A stretch of 64,000 bases of DNA, from the NCBI GenBank assembly GCA_025153445.1, contig JANZNS010000006.1, positions 186,001 to 250,000 of the forward strand, in the 5' to 3' direction. The translations under genes were made by a program, and so were the position numbers. Positions within the stretch are counted from its first letter, which is position 1, and each line of letters begins with the position of its first letter. The notes under the pieces are model-generated. The model had not been told where the DNA came from. It saw only the letters and a list, made by a program, of their open reading frames with translations, and ran no database searches. This stretch comes from Marinobacter sp. BGYM27. GTDB lineage: Bacteria; Pseudomonadota; Gammaproteobacteria; Pseudomonadales; Oleiphilaceae. This document shows, piece by piece, positions 10,354 to 19,050 of the stretch.

Positions 10354-12033
10354 ATGCTGAACCAACTCATCGTCTCCAACTACGCCATAGCGGAACGCGT
10401 TGAACTTCAGTTCCGCCAGGGCATGACAACCCTCACTGGCGAGACAGGCGCGGGCAAATCCATTGTGCTCGACGCCCTCAGCCTTGTACTGGGCGGGCGC
10501 GCTGACGCCGGAGCCGTCAGGCACGGCGCAAAACGCGCCGACATTACCGCGAGCTTTGACGTCAGCCGTATTCCCGAGGCAACCAGTTGGCTTGAAGCCC
10601 ATGACCTGGACGATGACAGCGAATGCATACTTCGCAGGGTTATCAGCAAAGACGGCCGCTCCCGCGCTTACATTAACGGCCAGCCCTGCCCCCTCGCCGA
10701 TCTTCGTGAGCTGGGCGGACAACTGATGGACATTCACAGCCAGCATCAACATCAATCACTGCTACATAAAGAAACCCATCGCAAACTACTTGATGAATTC
10801 GCCGACGCCCAGGCACTGGCCGAGGAAACCCGACAGGCATGGAAACGGTGGCACCAAACCCAGTTGCGCCTGACAGAACTTCAGAGCAACCACGACGAAA
10901 ACGAAGCGCGCCTGCAACTGTTGCGCTATCAGGTTGAGGAGCTTGACAGGCTTGCACTGAGCGACGACGAAATCAGCACACTTGAGCAGGAACAAGCTCA
11001 CCTGAGCCATGCTGAAGCCGTAATGCAAAGCTGCCATAAGGCGTCACTGCTGTGCAGCGAAGATGAGCCCAGTGCGGCTGCACTCGTGCGCCAAGCCGTG
11101 CAACTAATCGAGCAGCTTCCGGTTGAGGTGCCACAACTCAACGATACCTTACAAATGCTCGCCGATGCCCAGATTCAACTCGATGAAGCCGGTAATAATT
11201 TGCGGCATTTCGTCGACGACTACGATGCGGACCCCGCGAAGCTGGAACAGGTAGAGGAACGTCTGAGCCTGATCTACGACCTCGCTCGCAAGCATCGAGT
11301 CAATCCGCAGGAATTGACGGCGCTTCACAATCAACTTGCGAAGGAGCTGGAAGCACTCGACGGCGGCGAAGGCAGTCTGGAGAAACTTGAAGCGGATGCG
11401 GAACAACTCTCGCTACTCTGGCAGGAGAAAGCGGACGCCCTGACAACCAGACGCGAAGCGGCTGCTACCCAGCTGGACTCCAGAATTGCTGAGGAGCTGG
11501 TGCGTCTGAGCATGCCGTCCGTGCAATTTGTCACACGACTGGCCCGCCATGAAAAGTCTGGCCCGTCACCGCTTGGCAACGAGGACATTGAATTTCTGAT
11601 CAGCGCAAACCCCGGGCAACCTGCAAGACCTCTCAGCAAGGTCGCGTCCGGCGGCGAGCTTTCGCGGATCAGTCTTGCGATACAAGTGGTCGTTGCCCAG
11701 ACGTCCACTATCCCCACCCTGATTTTTGACGAGGTGGATGTGGGCATTGGTGGCGGCACAGCAGAGGTAGTGGGCCGCCTGTTACGGCAACTTGGCGATA
11801 ACGGCCAGGTGATCTGCGTCACCCATCTTGCACAGGTCGCGGCGCAGGCGCATCAGCACTTGTTTGTCAGTAAATTCAGTGAAAAAGATGCGACTTTCTC
11901 GCGCATCGAAACACTAACCGAAGACGGCAGGGTGCGGGAAGTGGCGAGAATGCTGGGCGGCGTCGACATGACAGATCAGACCCTCGCTCATGCTCAGGAA
12001 ATGTTTCAGAAAGGCCAGGCAACCCACCACTAA
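10354..12033 (+). CDS. recN: DNA repair protein RecN
   Basis: RecN (559 residues, E. coli 553) is an SMC-like ATPase of double-strand break repair. Walker A GETGAGKS is at residues 29-36. A long coiled coil fills the middle. The ABC signature VASGGELSRI and Walker B LIFDEVDVGIGG are near the C-terminus. The frame is open to 10288, but the extra 22 residues are non-conserved. The ATG at 10354 follows GGAG and gives the typical MLNQLIVSNYAIAE start. The two LexA boxes place it in the SOS regulon. It is followed by a terminator. Confidence 0.97.
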   Translation: MLNQLIVSNYAIAERVELQFRQGMTTLTGETGAGKSIVLDALSLVLGGRADAGAVRHGAKRADITASFDVSRIPEATSWLEAHDLDDDSECILRRVISKDGRSRAYINGQPCPLADLRELGGQLMDIHSQHQHQSLLHKETHRKLLDEFADAQALAEETRQAWKRWHQTQLRLTELQSNHDENEARLQLLRYQVEELDRLALSDDEISTLEQEQAHLSHAEAVMQSCHKASLLCSEDEPSAAALVRQAVQLIEQLPVEVPQLNDTLQMLADAQIQLDEAGNNLRHFVDDYDADPAKLEQVEERLSLIYDLARKHRVNPQELTALHNQLAKELEALDGGEGSLEKLEADAEQLSLLWQEKADALTTRREAAATQLDSRIAEELVRLSMPSVQFVTRLARHEKSGPSPLGNEDIEFLISANPGQPARPLSKVASGGELSRISLAIQVVVAQTSTIPTLIFDEVDVGIGGGTAEVVGRLLRQLGDNGQVICVTHLAQVAAQAHQHLFVSKFSEKDATFSRIETLTEDGRVREVARMLGGVDMTDQTLAHAQEMFQKGQATHH

Positions 12034-12079
12034 GTGAACCAGATTTGATTCCCCTACGCTCAAACCCCGGGCGTTTTTG

Positions 12080-12106
12080 GAGGCAGCAAACGCTGCCTCT
12101 TTTTTT
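12080..12106 (+). terminator. Intrinsic terminator of recN
   Basis: GAGGCAGC-AAAC-GCTGCCTC (perfect 8-bp stem) followed by seven T residues, 47 bp after the recN stop. Confidence 0.9.
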
Positions 12107-12192
12107 GCAAGCGATTTGCACCAGTACCGATCGCAACACGCCCTTAGCTGTTTTAGGGCGACGCCCATCAGGTAACGCCATACGCCACAAAC

Positions 12193-12227
12193 AAAAACGC
12201 CCGCAAGATCACAAATCTAACGGGCGT
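12193..12227 (-). terminator. Intrinsic terminator of fur
   Basis: On the minus strand ACGCCCG pairs with CGGGCGT, the stem continuing inward through AGAT/ATCT, followed by a T5 run (complement of 12193-12197). It lies 50 bp after the fur stop. Closer to the stop is a small hairpin CGCTTC-ACC-GAAGCG. Confidence 0.8.
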
Positions 12228-12276
12228 CACTATTGACCGGCTTCGCGCTTCGGTGAAGCGTCGAATGGGCCTGCAT

Positions 12277-12687
12277 TTATTTCTTACTGGGCTTCACATA
12301 AAGAATCAGGCTGTGGTCGACAATTTCAAAGCCGTGTTCTTCTGCGATCTTGCGCTGGCGCTCTTCGATAACCGGATCGCAAAATTCAATGACTTTGCCG
12401 GTATCGGTGCACACCATGTGATCGTGATGATCTTCGCCCGCCATTTCAAAAACGGCATGGCCACCTTCAAAGTTATGACGCAGCACCAGGCCGGCCGCCT
12501 CAAATTGAGTCAGTACCCGGTAAACAGTGGCCAGACCAACATCATCACCCGCTTCCAGCAGTTTCTTGTATACATCCTCAGCGCTCAGATGATGCTCTGA
12601 CGCACTTTCGAGAATGTTGAAAATCTTGACTCGCGGAAGAGTAACCTTGAGACCGACTTTACGTAATTCGGCATTTTCAGATGACAT
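12277..12687 (-). CDS. fur: Ferric uptake regulator Fur
   Basis: Fur (136 residues) is the Fe(II)-dependent dimeric repressor of iron acquisition. The winged helix (about 1-80) is followed by the metal-binding HHDH at residues 87-90. E. coli Fur has CxxC at 93-96 plus C-terminal cysteines that hold a structural zinc. Here Cys93 remains but the partner is Thr96 (MVCTDTGKVIEFC), a second Cys is at 103, and the tail ends SLILYVKPSKK without cysteines, as in pseudomonads. It is transcribed divergently from bamE. Confidence 0.96.
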   Translation of the reverse strand: MSSENAELRKVGLKVTLPRVKIFNILESASEHHLSAEDVYKKLLEAGDDVGLATVYRVLTQFEAAGLVLRHNFEGGHAVFEMAGEDHHDHMVCTDTGKVIEFCDPVIEERQRKIAEEHGFEIVDHSLILYVKPSKK

Positions 12688-12702
12688 GCTGCTGTTCGCT
12701 CT

Positions 12703-12730
12703 TTGGTGAACTGTCGAGTTCCGTTATGAT
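12703..12730 (+). promoter_or_regulatory. Candidate bamE promoter
   Basis: TTGGTG (12703-12708), a 16-nt spacer and TATGAT (12725-12730) in the 121-bp divergent gap between fur and bamE. The fur promoter must also lie in this gap, but I could not pick it out. Confidence 0.5.
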
Positions 12731-12808
12731 AGCCATCGCGAAGACGGCTGGCTAACTTTTTACCTGCCGTCTGGCAAGCGTCCCAAAGATAGAGGATTTC
12801 ACTACCTG

Positions 12809-13135
12809 ATGCAAAAGCTCGCCGCTCTACTCGCCCTTGTCCTGCTTACCGGCTGTGCATTTCCCGGCGTTTACAAAATCAATGTCCAACAGGGCAACAT
12901 TATAGACGAAGAAGCGCTCGCCCAGCTGACCGAAGGCATGCCCCGCAGTCAGGTGCACGCAATTATCGGGACGCCGGTTATGATCAACCCGGTCGATGCT
13001 TCGAGGGAATACTATATTTACACGTACCAGAAGAGTGGCGGGGACATCAACGAACAGCGCATCATCGTGTACTACGATGCCGACAACTACTCGCACTACG
13101 AAGCGCAGCTGCTCGACGAGACGCCCGCCTACTGA
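12809..13135 (+). CDS. bamE: Outer membrane protein assembly factor BamE (lipoprotein)
   Basis: BamE (SmpA/OmlA, 108 residues) is a small lipoprotein of the BAM complex that inserts beta-barrels into the outer membrane. The signal peptide ends in the lipobox LLTGC with Cys16 as the lipidated residue. The mature part carries the SmpA/OmlA pattern INVQQGNIIDEEALAQL ... LTEGMPRSQVHAIIGTPVM. The fur-bamE divergent pair is common in gammaproteobacteria. The protein is short and lacks the longer C-terminal tail seen in some pseudomonads. Confidence 0.94.
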   Translation: MQKLAALLALVLLTGCAFPGVYKINVQQGNIIDEEALAQLTEGMPRSQVHAIIGTPVMINPVDASREYYIYTYQKSGGDINEQRIIVYYDADNYSHYEAQLLDETPAY

Positions 13136-13149
13136 TCAAATCGACCTTC

Positions 13150-13181
13150 GGCGACACTGCAACCCTGAAATCAGTGTCGCC
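13150..13181. terminator. Inverted repeat between convergent bamE and rnfH
   Basis: A perfect 10-bp inverted repeat (GGCGACACTG / CAGTGTCGCC, 12-nt loop) sits between two convergent genes. There is no long T run on either side, so it is a probable but not classical bidirectional terminator. Confidence 0.5.
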
Positions 13182-13214
13182 TGAACACAGCCTCAAAAGC
13201 ACCTGAAGCGTTGT

Positions 13215-13508
13215 TTATTTTTTACGGGCACGATTGATACGCGCCTGTTTCGGATCGATTTTCAAGGGCCGGTAAATTTCCACACGATCTCCATCTCGCA
13301 GTGGGTGGGTCTTGGGCAACTTGATCACTTTGCCGTAGATTCCCAGATCCATTGCCTCCAGGTCGATCTCCGGGAAAACCTGCGTGATGCCTGAAGCCAC
13401 AACCGCATCATAAGCCGTCGCACCATCCTCAAGCACTGCCGACATAATTTCCTGGCGCTCAGGCGTCGCGTATGCCACTTCCACGCTGATTTGCGCTCCA
13501 CCCTTCAC
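13215..13508 (-). CDS. rnfH: RnfH family ubiquitin-fold protein, GTG start
   Basis: This 97-residue protein has the beta-grasp fold pattern of the RnfH (UPF0125) family: ISVEVAYATPERQEI, then IYGKVIKLPKTHPLRDGDRV and EIYRPLKIDPKQARINRARK at the C-terminus. Its function is not settled; it is found beside ratA in many gammaproteobacteria as a small toxin-antitoxin-like pair. The GTG at 13508 lies 8 nt after GGAGGA and overlaps the ratA stop by 4 nt (GTGA), so the two are translationally coupled. A longer frame to 13547 exists but is not supported. Confidence 0.9.
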   Translation of the reverse strand: MKGGAQISVEVAYATPERQEIMSAVLEDGATAYDAVVASGITQVFPEIDLEAMDLGIYGKVIKLPKTHPLRDGDRVEIYRPLKIDPKQARINRARKK

Positions 13509-13951
13509 TCTTTCACTCCTCCATACACCACAAGCGCCCTCTGACAAAACGCATCCACCATGGTATTCGCCGCCTGACTGAATACGGGGCCAAACGTCAT
13601 ACGCGCCAGTGAGCTGGACAACTCAAACTCCAGACGCAACACCACCTTGCAGGCATTTTCCTCCAGCGGGCGAAACTCCCAGACGCCGCGAAGGCGACGG
13701 AATGGCCCGTCAACCAGCGCCATCTCGATCATCGTTGGAGCATCGAGCCGGTTGCGCGTCGTCAGCCGGTGGCGAACACCACCCTTTGCGATATCAATCG
13801 ATGCGAGAATTTCCGCTTCTGTCGCTTCATGCACCTCGGACCCACCGCACCAGGGCAGGAATTCCGGGTATCGCGGAACGTCATTAACCAGCGCATACAT
13901 TTGCTCGGCGGAGAACCAGACAAGTGCGGATTTTTCGATAACTTGAGCCAT
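13505..13951 (-). CDS. ratA: RatA/Coq10-like START domain protein
   Basis: This 148-residue protein belongs to the RatA/COQ10 polyketide cyclase-like family. In E. coli RatA is reported to bind 50S subunits and block 70S formation; homologues relate to the ubiquinone-binding Coq10. Family features seen: the SALVWFSAEQMYALVNDVPRYPEFLPWC N-terminal region and the C-terminal TFGPVFSQAANTMVDAFCQRA helix. The ATG at 13951 gives MAQVIEKSALV, the usual start; the frame extends to 13993 without support. It is coupled to rnfH downstream. Confidence 0.93.
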   Translation of the reverse strand: MAQVIEKSALVWFSAEQMYALVNDVPRYPEFLPWCGGSEVHEATEAEILASIDIAKGGVRHRLTTRNRLDAPTMIEMALVDGPFRRLRGVWEFRPLEENACKVVLRLEFELSSSLARMTFGPVFSQAANTMVDAFCQRALVVYGGVKE

Positions 13952-13996
13952 TCCGATGCTTCTTTCTCTCAGCAGGTTTTGAATTGCCGACACATG

Positions 13997-15583
13997 TCAG
14001 GCGCTCTGATAGAGCAGATCATCCGGTACAGGTTCCTCACTTCGACCTTTCACCGATTCCTGCAAGGTTTCAGCAGGGGTTACCTGAGGCTCAGCCCCGG
14101 GCTCCGCAGGCATTGTGTCGGGCGGCGGGGGCGGCTCGGGCGTACCCGAAGGCAGCTGCTCATTATGTGATTCACACCAGAACGGCGGAGACGATGACGA
14201 ACAAAGCGAACCTCCGGACTGGATCGCATAGTGGACCCCGATATAGAGAATGACGGCCGGCAACACCAGACGGATCACCCATTGCCAGATTTGCCTTACG
14301 AATACCGGACCTCGGCCGATCAACCGATTCGCCAGTTCGTCCGGCACGGCCCAACCCGCGAAGAACGCAAGCAATACGCTCACTATCGGAATAAGCAACG
14401 TACTGGTCAGCATCTCCATCCAACGGTAGATACTCCCCCCCAGGAAAGTGTCATCCGACCAGGCGTTAAAGGACAGCAGACTTGCCAGCCCCACTCCCCA
14501 GGCAGCCAACCCGATGAGCAGCACGCTCCAGCCCCGAGGCGCCGCCAGCCGCTCCTGCAGCCAGCTGACAGAGGGCTCAAGCAAAGCAATGGAAGAACTC
14601 CAGGCCGCCAGCACGATCGTAACGAAGAATACCGTTGTGACAAATTGCCCGAACGGCAGTGCTGACAGGGCTTCTGGCAGTGCCAGAAAAACCAGATTAA
14701 ATCCTTGCGTCGCATTGCCCTGATGACTGAATACCGCTGCATAAATTACGAGGCCTGCGACAATCGCAATCAACGTATCAAACAGCGCCACCGCCAGCAC
14801 TGAACGTTTCAGAGGCGTCGTAGGTGCAGAATAAGCGCCAAACACAACCAGCACGCCAACCCCGAGCGCCAACGTATAGAAGGCATGAGTCAGTCCCTGG
14901 CGTACCCCATTAAAGCTCAACTGTTCGGGCCGCATCGCTAAAAGGTAATTCATCGCAGCATCGATATTGCCGTATTGAATGCCGTATACCAGCAACCCGA
15001 CAAGCAACAATACAAACAGTGGCATGACCACCCGCAGCGCTCGCTCAAGCCCATTCACCACGCCCTGCATGGAGGCCACCATCACCAACCCCAGGAAGAA
15101 CGCATGCCACCCCATGAAAGATCGATAGTGAGCCGGGTCCTGCACCAGCGACGTCAGCACCAGCGTTAACTTGGCATCGCCGGCTCCGTCCAGTCGGCCG
15201 TAGGCCGCATAGAACACATAAGCCAGGCAGATACCTCCGATCACGGCGTAGAAGGACAACACCAGAAACCCCGCCAGCACACTCAAGCGGCCCGGCCATA
15301 CCCATCGATGTGGTGCACCCGAGGCGCGGGCCAGCGTACCAAGTGCCAGCACCGCTCCATGACGCGCACCACGACCGATCGCCGCTTCAGTGAGCATTAG
15401 CGGCAGAGTTAACAACAACAAGCAGGCCAGATAGACAAGCAGAAAAACACCGCCGCCGCTTTCTCCGACAATGTGGGGAAATGTCCACAGGTTGCTCAGC
15501 CCGACAGTCGCACCAGTGGTCGCCCAGAAGAAGGTGGTTCTGTGAGTCCAGGAGCCGGCAGGCGTCTGGTAACGTGAATGCAT
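13997..15583 (-). CDS. Neurotransmitter:sodium symporter family transporter
   Basis: This 528-residue membrane protein belongs to the NSS/SNF family (LeuT fold). TM1 has the sodium-site pattern TTGATVGLSNLWTFPHIVGE (G-N-x-W-x-F-P), and about 12 hydrophobic segments follow. The C-terminus carries a proline-rich cytoplasmic tail (PEPPPPPDTMPAEPGAEPQ), longer than in LeuT. The substrate cannot be read from sequence; amino acids are usual for the family. The start is uncertain: ATGs at 15583 and 15595, with an implausible open frame to 15745. It lies 45 bp upstream of the ratA start and divergent from smpB. Confidence 0.88.
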   Translation of the reverse strand: MHSRYQTPAGSWTHRTTFFWATTGATVGLSNLWTFPHIVGESGGGVFLLVYLACLLLLTLPLMLTEAAIGRGARHGAVLALGTLARASGAPHRWVWPGRLSVLAGFLVLSFYAVIGGICLAYVFYAAYGRLDGAGDAKLTLVLTSLVQDPAHYRSFMGWHAFFLGLVMVASMQGVVNGLERALRVVMPLFVLLLVGLLVYGIQYGNIDAAMNYLLAMRPEQLSFNGVRQGLTHAFYTLALGVGVLVVFGAYSAPTTPLKRSVLAVALFDTLIAIVAGLVIYAAVFSHQGNATQGFNLVFLALPEALSALPFGQFVTTVFFVTIVLAAWSSSIALLEPSVSWLQERLAAPRGWSVLLIGLAAWGVGLASLLSFNAWSDDTFLGGSIYRWMEMLTSTLLIPIVSVLLAFFAGWAVPDELANRLIGRGPVFVRQIWQWVIRLVLPAVILYIGVHYAIQSGGSLCSSSSPPFWCESHNEQLPSGTPEPPPPPDTMPAEPGAEPQVTPAETLQESVKGRSEEPVPDDLLYQSA

Positions 15584-15654
15584 GAAGGGTCCCATTATTT
15601 TGGCAGCATTGTAGCGGAAACCCGCTACCAGATTCATTAACCCGGGCACGCCTC

Positions 15655-15684
15655 GTGACCCGCTTTGCAATACTAAGCTACAAT
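15655..15684 (+). promoter_or_regulatory. Candidate smpB promoter
   Basis: GTGACC (15655-15660), an 18-nt spacer and TACAAT (15679-15684), about 60 bp before the smpB ATG. The -10 is good and the -35 is weak. Confidence 0.4.
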
Positions 15685-15747
15685 GCATGGCTTCGCAGGG
15701 GGCCTGACCATGGCCCGTGACGTTTTTCGATCTCAGACCGAGCATTC

Positions 15748-16230
15748 ATGAGCAAGCAGAAACCAGGCACAGGCAGTGGCACGATAGCCCTGAACAAGAA
15801 AGCCAAACACGAATACCACATCGAAGATCGCTTCGAGGCTGGCTTGTCGTTATTGGGTTGGGAAGTAAAATCAATGCGAGCAGGCAAGGCTCAGCTCACT
15901 GACGCCTATGTGCTGCTTAAAAATGGCGAAGCCTTCCTGCTAGGCCTTCACGTTACACCGCTGTCCACAGCATCGACGCACGTCATCGCCGATCCGACCC
16001 GAACTCGCAAATTGCTTCTGCACGCCAAAGAGATCGGAAAATTGTTGGGTGCCACTCAGCAGAAGGGACATACCTGCGTCCCGCTCGCGCTGTATTGGAA
16101 GAAAAACAAGGTGAAGGCCGAAATTGCCCTCGTAAAAGGCAAAAAGGACTTCGACAAGCGGCATACCGAAAAAGAACGGGACTGGGACCGCCAGAAACAG
16201 CGCATAATGAGAAACACCAACTTAAGCTAA
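15748..16230 (+). CDS. smpB: SsrA-binding protein SmpB
   Basis: SmpB (160 residues, same as E. coli) binds the tRNA-like part of tmRNA and brings it to stalled ribosomes for trans-translation. Signatures: [39 protein letters not shown], and the basic C-terminal tail ([11 protein letters not shown]) that enters the empty mRNA channel. Its partner RNA ssrA lies 1.6 kb downstream, with a WS/DGAT gene in between. Confidence 0.98.
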   Translation: MSKQKPGTGSGTIALNKKAKHEYHIEDRFEAGLSLLGWEVKSMRAGKAQLTDAYVLLKNGEAFLLGLHVTPLSTASTHVIADPTRTRKLLLHAKEIGKLLGATQQKGHTCVPLALYWKKNKVKAEIALVKGKKDFDKRHTEKERDWDRQKQRIMRNTNLS

Positions 16231-16374
16231 TCCGCTGGCTACCCTGTCGCATTAACGACCACTTCATTCCCTCAGCGGCCAGCACTATACTTTTCGACTC
16301 AGGGTGGGCCTGCGCTCCTGATTTGCTGTCCTGCGCGCCAACCTCACCCTCTCCCACGGAAGGACAGAGGGCTC

Positions 16375-17793
16375 ATGACTCGCACCAGAATGACTGCCGT
16401 CGACCGCGCCTGGCTGCGCATGGAGTCGACAGAAAACCCAATGATGATCGGCGTTGTGCTTGTGTTCGATCAGCCCATCTCGTTGAAGCGATTCCGCCAC
16501 CTGCTAGAAGAGCGTTTTCTTCGCTTCAGGCGTTTCCGCCAAAGGGTCGTGCAATCAGGTGATCGCGCATGGTGGCAAGACGATCCCTACTTCAGCCTGG
16601 ATAATCACCTGCACATTACCGGGCTGCCGGGAAAGGCTGGTCAAAATGAACTTCAGGCACTGGCAAGCGATTTAAACAGCACGCCATTAAACCCCCAGCG
16701 CCCGCTTTGGCAGATTCATTTTGTCGAGAACTATGGAGAGGGCTGCGCGCTTATCGTACGCATCCACCACTGCATTGCCGACGGCATCTCACTGGTCAGG
16801 GTGCTGCTTGCACTTACCGACGATGAGCCTGACAGTAATCTCTACCAGCTCCCCACGCGCCCTCAACAGACTCCCGATCGCGGCAAGCGCCTCGCGAGCG
16901 CCTCTCGAGAAATGCGCAACACAGCGGATGCCGGCATCCAACAACTGCGGGTCTTTGCCCGAAACGTCGCATCAAAACGAGGCTACCCTCTCCAGCTTCT
17001 GAAAACGTCCGGCAAAATCGGAATGGAATGCCTGAAGCTGGGACTGAGCCCCTCTGATCCGGACACCCGCCTGAAAGGCTCCCTGTCTGGTCGCAAGTTG
17101 GTTGCCTGGGCTGACCCCATGCCACTGAGCGACATCAAGAATACCGCCCGGGCCCTGCGAGGCACGGTCAACGACGTGCTGATGTCGGCTGCGACCGGCG
17201 CCATTCATCAGTATCTTCACGACCAGCACGAGCCACCACCCGATAGCGGCATTCGCGTCGCCGTACCCTTTAACCTCCGCCCCCTGCGGCAGCCGGTAGA
17301 AACACTGGGCAATCAGTTTGGCCTGGTGCTGGTTCCGCTGCCCATAGACGAAAGCTGCCCGCGCATGCGCTTCCATCAGGTTCAGGAAAACATGAACCGG
17401 CTAAAACGCTCCTGGCAGGCACAAGTCACCTACAGCCTGCTCGATCTTTTCGGGCGTGGGCCGGATATGCTAGAGCGACGGGCAATACAACTGCTAAGCA
17501 GCAAGGCTTCAGCTGTGCTCACTAACGTGCCGGGCCCCAAAAAACCGGTGTATCTTGCTGGCGCTCGAATGTCGCAACCCATGTTTTGGGTGCCTCAGAC
17601 GGGTGGCATTGGTATCGGCCTGAGCATCTTCACGTACGCGGATACCGTCCAGTTCGGCATCATTGTGGACAGGAAATTGAAAGTAGATCCACAACGCGTC
17701 ATTGCGGCGTTCAATCAAAGTATCGCCGACCTGCAAGCCGCCGCGGGATCACCCAAAACCTACCCGGAAGTCGAACGCCGCCGCGCCACCTGA
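16375..17793 (+). CDS. Wax ester synthase / diacylglycerol acyltransferase (WS/DGAT)
   Basis: This 472-residue enzyme transfers acyl groups from acyl-CoA to fatty alcohols or diacylglycerol, making wax esters or triacylglycerol. Family motifs are in order: MTAVDRAWLRMES at the N-terminus, PLW in NPQRPLWQIHF (about 110), the catalytic HHxxxDG as HHCIADG at 131-137, VNDVLMSA (about 264), and NVPGPKKPVYLAGARM near 385. AGAGG precedes the ATG. It stands alone between smpB and ssrA and suggests storage lipid synthesis, typical of marine hydrocarbon-using bacteria. Substrate preference cannot be read from sequence. Confidence 0.93.
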   Translation: MTRTRMTAVDRAWLRMESTENPMMIGVVLVFDQPISLKRFRHLLEERFLRFRRFRQRVVQSGDRAWWQDDPYFSLDNHLHITGLPGKAGQNELQALASDLNSTPLNPQRPLWQIHFVENYGEGCALIVRIHHCIADGISLVRVLLALTDDEPDSNLYQLPTRPQQTPDRGKRLASASREMRNTADAGIQQLRVFARNVASKRGYPLQLLKTSGKIGMECLKLGLSPSDPDTRLKGSLSGRKLVAWADPMPLSDIKNTARALRGTVNDVLMSAATGAIHQYLHDQHEPPPDSGIRVAVPFNLRPLRQPVETLGNQFGLVLVPLPIDESCPRMRFHQVQENMNRLKRSWQAQVTYSLLDLFGRGPDMLERRAIQLLSSKASAVLTNVPGPKKPVYLAGARMSQPMFWVPQTGGIGIGLSIFTYADTVQFGIIVDRKLKVDPQRVIAAFNQSIADLQAAAGSPKTYPEVERRRAT

Positions 17794-17826
17794 TACCCCG
17801 GCAACTGCGGTAAACCGAGATAAACC

Positions 17827-17856
17827 TTGAAGTCACAAGGCCCGGGCCAATATACT
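17827..17856 (+). promoter_or_regulatory. Promoter of ssrA
   Basis: TTGAAG (17827-17832), an 18-nt spacer and TATACT (17851-17856), placing the start within a few bases of the mature tmRNA 5' end at 17867. Confidence 0.65.
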
Positions 17857-17866
17857 GCAGGTGTAA

Positions 17867-18231
17867 GGGGACGACATGGCTTCGACGCTGGTTGCGAACC
17901 CTTGGGTGCATGTCGAGATGGCAGCCAATCTCGTTAATCCAAAGCTGCATATTAATAGTCGCAAACGACGAAAACTACGCACTAGCAGCGTAAGCTGCTA
18001 GTCGTCCTGACTGGGGCGCCTGTAACCCAGAAGCTACATCTCAGGACGTCATCGCTTACAGGCTGCTCTGTTATCCAGAGTTCACTGGCTAGCAGCTAAG
18101 ATCTAAAGAACTCGCCTCTTACACCCTGACCTTCGGGTCGTTTGAGGTTAAATTAATAGAGGGATACTAAGCATGTAGATCTTAAGGCAGAGTTCTGGCG
18201 GACGCGGGTTCGATCCCCGCCGTCTCCACCA
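17867..18231 (+). ncRNA. ssrA: Transfer-messenger RNA (tmRNA)
   Basis: A one-piece tmRNA of 365 nt. The 5' end GGGGACG pairs with CGTCTCC before the encoded ACCA end, forming the tRNA-like acceptor, and the T arm GCGGGTTCGATCCCCGC is intact. The resume codon GCA at 17961 opens the tag frame ANDENYALAA with stop TAA at 17991-17993, identical to the E. coli tag. Pseudoknot-like pairing segments follow the tag. It works with SmpB to rescue stalled ribosomes and mark the products for proteolysis. Confidence 0.97.
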
Positions 18232-18241
18232 AACAAGTACT

Positions 18242-18272
18242 AAAAAGCCCCTGATTTCAGGGGCTTTTTTTT
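18242..18272 (+). terminator. Intrinsic terminator of ssrA
   Basis: AAAAAGCCCCTGA and TCAGGGGCTTTTT form a strong hairpin ending in eight T residues, 11 bp after the tmRNA 3' end. Confidence 0.92.
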
Positions 18273-18342
18273 CGTCTCCAATAAACCACTTCCACGCAAT
18301 TTCATACGCAGTACATAGCCAACAACGCTCGCCTCAAAACGA

Positions 18343-18372
18343 CAAAAGCCCGCAACTCGGTGCAGGCTTTTG
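18343..18372 (-). terminator. Intrinsic terminator of ssb
   Basis: On the minus strand CAAAAGCCTGCA pairs with TGCGGGCTTTTG (one G-U pair) around a 6-nt loop, 33 bp after the ssb stop. The A/T-rich stem ends let it work in both directions. Confidence 0.75.
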
Positions 18373-18405
18373 ATTGTAATCACTCGAAAATTCCTGTCCT
18401 ATTCA

Positions 18406-18957
18406 CTAGAAAGGAATATCGTCATCAAAATCGTCAACAGGCTCAGGCATGCCGCCCTGCTGGCCTTGGTTGTTCTGAGCCGGAGGAGACTGCTGACTGT
18501 ACCCGCCAGAACCACCGCCCTGCTGGGCCGCTGGCTGCTGTGGGGGACGTTGCTGCTGCGGGGCATTTTGTTGCGGAGCACTTTGCTGGCTCATTCCGCT
18601 GTTGTCGCCACCGCGACTGTCCAGCATTTGCATCTGCCCATTGATATCGACAACCACTTCCGTGGTGTAACGATCCTGACCATCCTGACCCTGCCACTTG
18701 CGGGTCTGTAGCTTACCCTCAATGTAGACCTTCGAACCTTTACGCAGGTACTGTCCGGCGATTTCAGCGATCTTGCCGAACATCACAATGCGATGCCATT
18801 CTGTTTTTGGCACCAGCTGACCGGTCTGGCGGTCCTTGTAACTTTCGTCCGTCGCCAGATTAAGGTTGGTCACTGCATTCCCGTTCGGGGTATAGCGCGT
18901 CTCCGGATCGTTGCCCAGATTGCCAATCAGAATAACTTTGTTAACGCCCCTTGCCAT
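18406..18957 (-). CDS. ssb: Single-stranded DNA-binding protein
   Basis: SSB (183 residues) coats single-stranded DNA as a tetramer in replication, repair and recombination. The OB fold (about 1-110) starts [20 protein letters not shown] long Gln/Pro/Gly-rich linker follows. The acidic tip DFDDDIPF is the docking site for partner proteins. The ATG at 18957 has GGGAG 6 nt upstream; the open frame to 19032 adds non-conserved residues. It lies 93 bp after a YajR-like MFS gene. No LexA box is seen upstream. Confidence 0.97.
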   Translation of the reverse strand: MARGVNKVILIGNLGNDPETRYTPNGNAVTNLNLATDESYKDRQTGQLVPKTEWHRIVMFGKIAEIAGQYLRKGSKVYIEGKLQTRKWQGQDGQDRYTTEVVVDINGQMQMLDSRGGDNSGMSQQSAPQQNAPQQQRPPQQPAAQQGGGSGGYSQQSPPAQNNQGQQGGMPEPVDDFDDDIPF

Positions 18958-19050
18958 GTTCAACTCCCGTTGTTGTCTGTCCCCGATCACCGTCCGTGGT
19001 GAATCGCTGGAATAGGTTTTCTGCTCAGGCACTTGGATATCACTTCACGA

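Noticed and set aside
10120..10755. 211-codon minus-strand frame over the recN start
   Set aside because: It crosses the LexA boxes, the recN leader and the recN Walker A region on the opposite strand. The protein has no domain, and the recN evidence is strong.
18232..18405. Genomic island or attachment site at the ssrA 3' end
   Set aside because: ssrA is a frequent integration target, but there is no integrase and no repeated ssrA 3' fragment. The sequence passes through a terminator straight into the ssb terminator.
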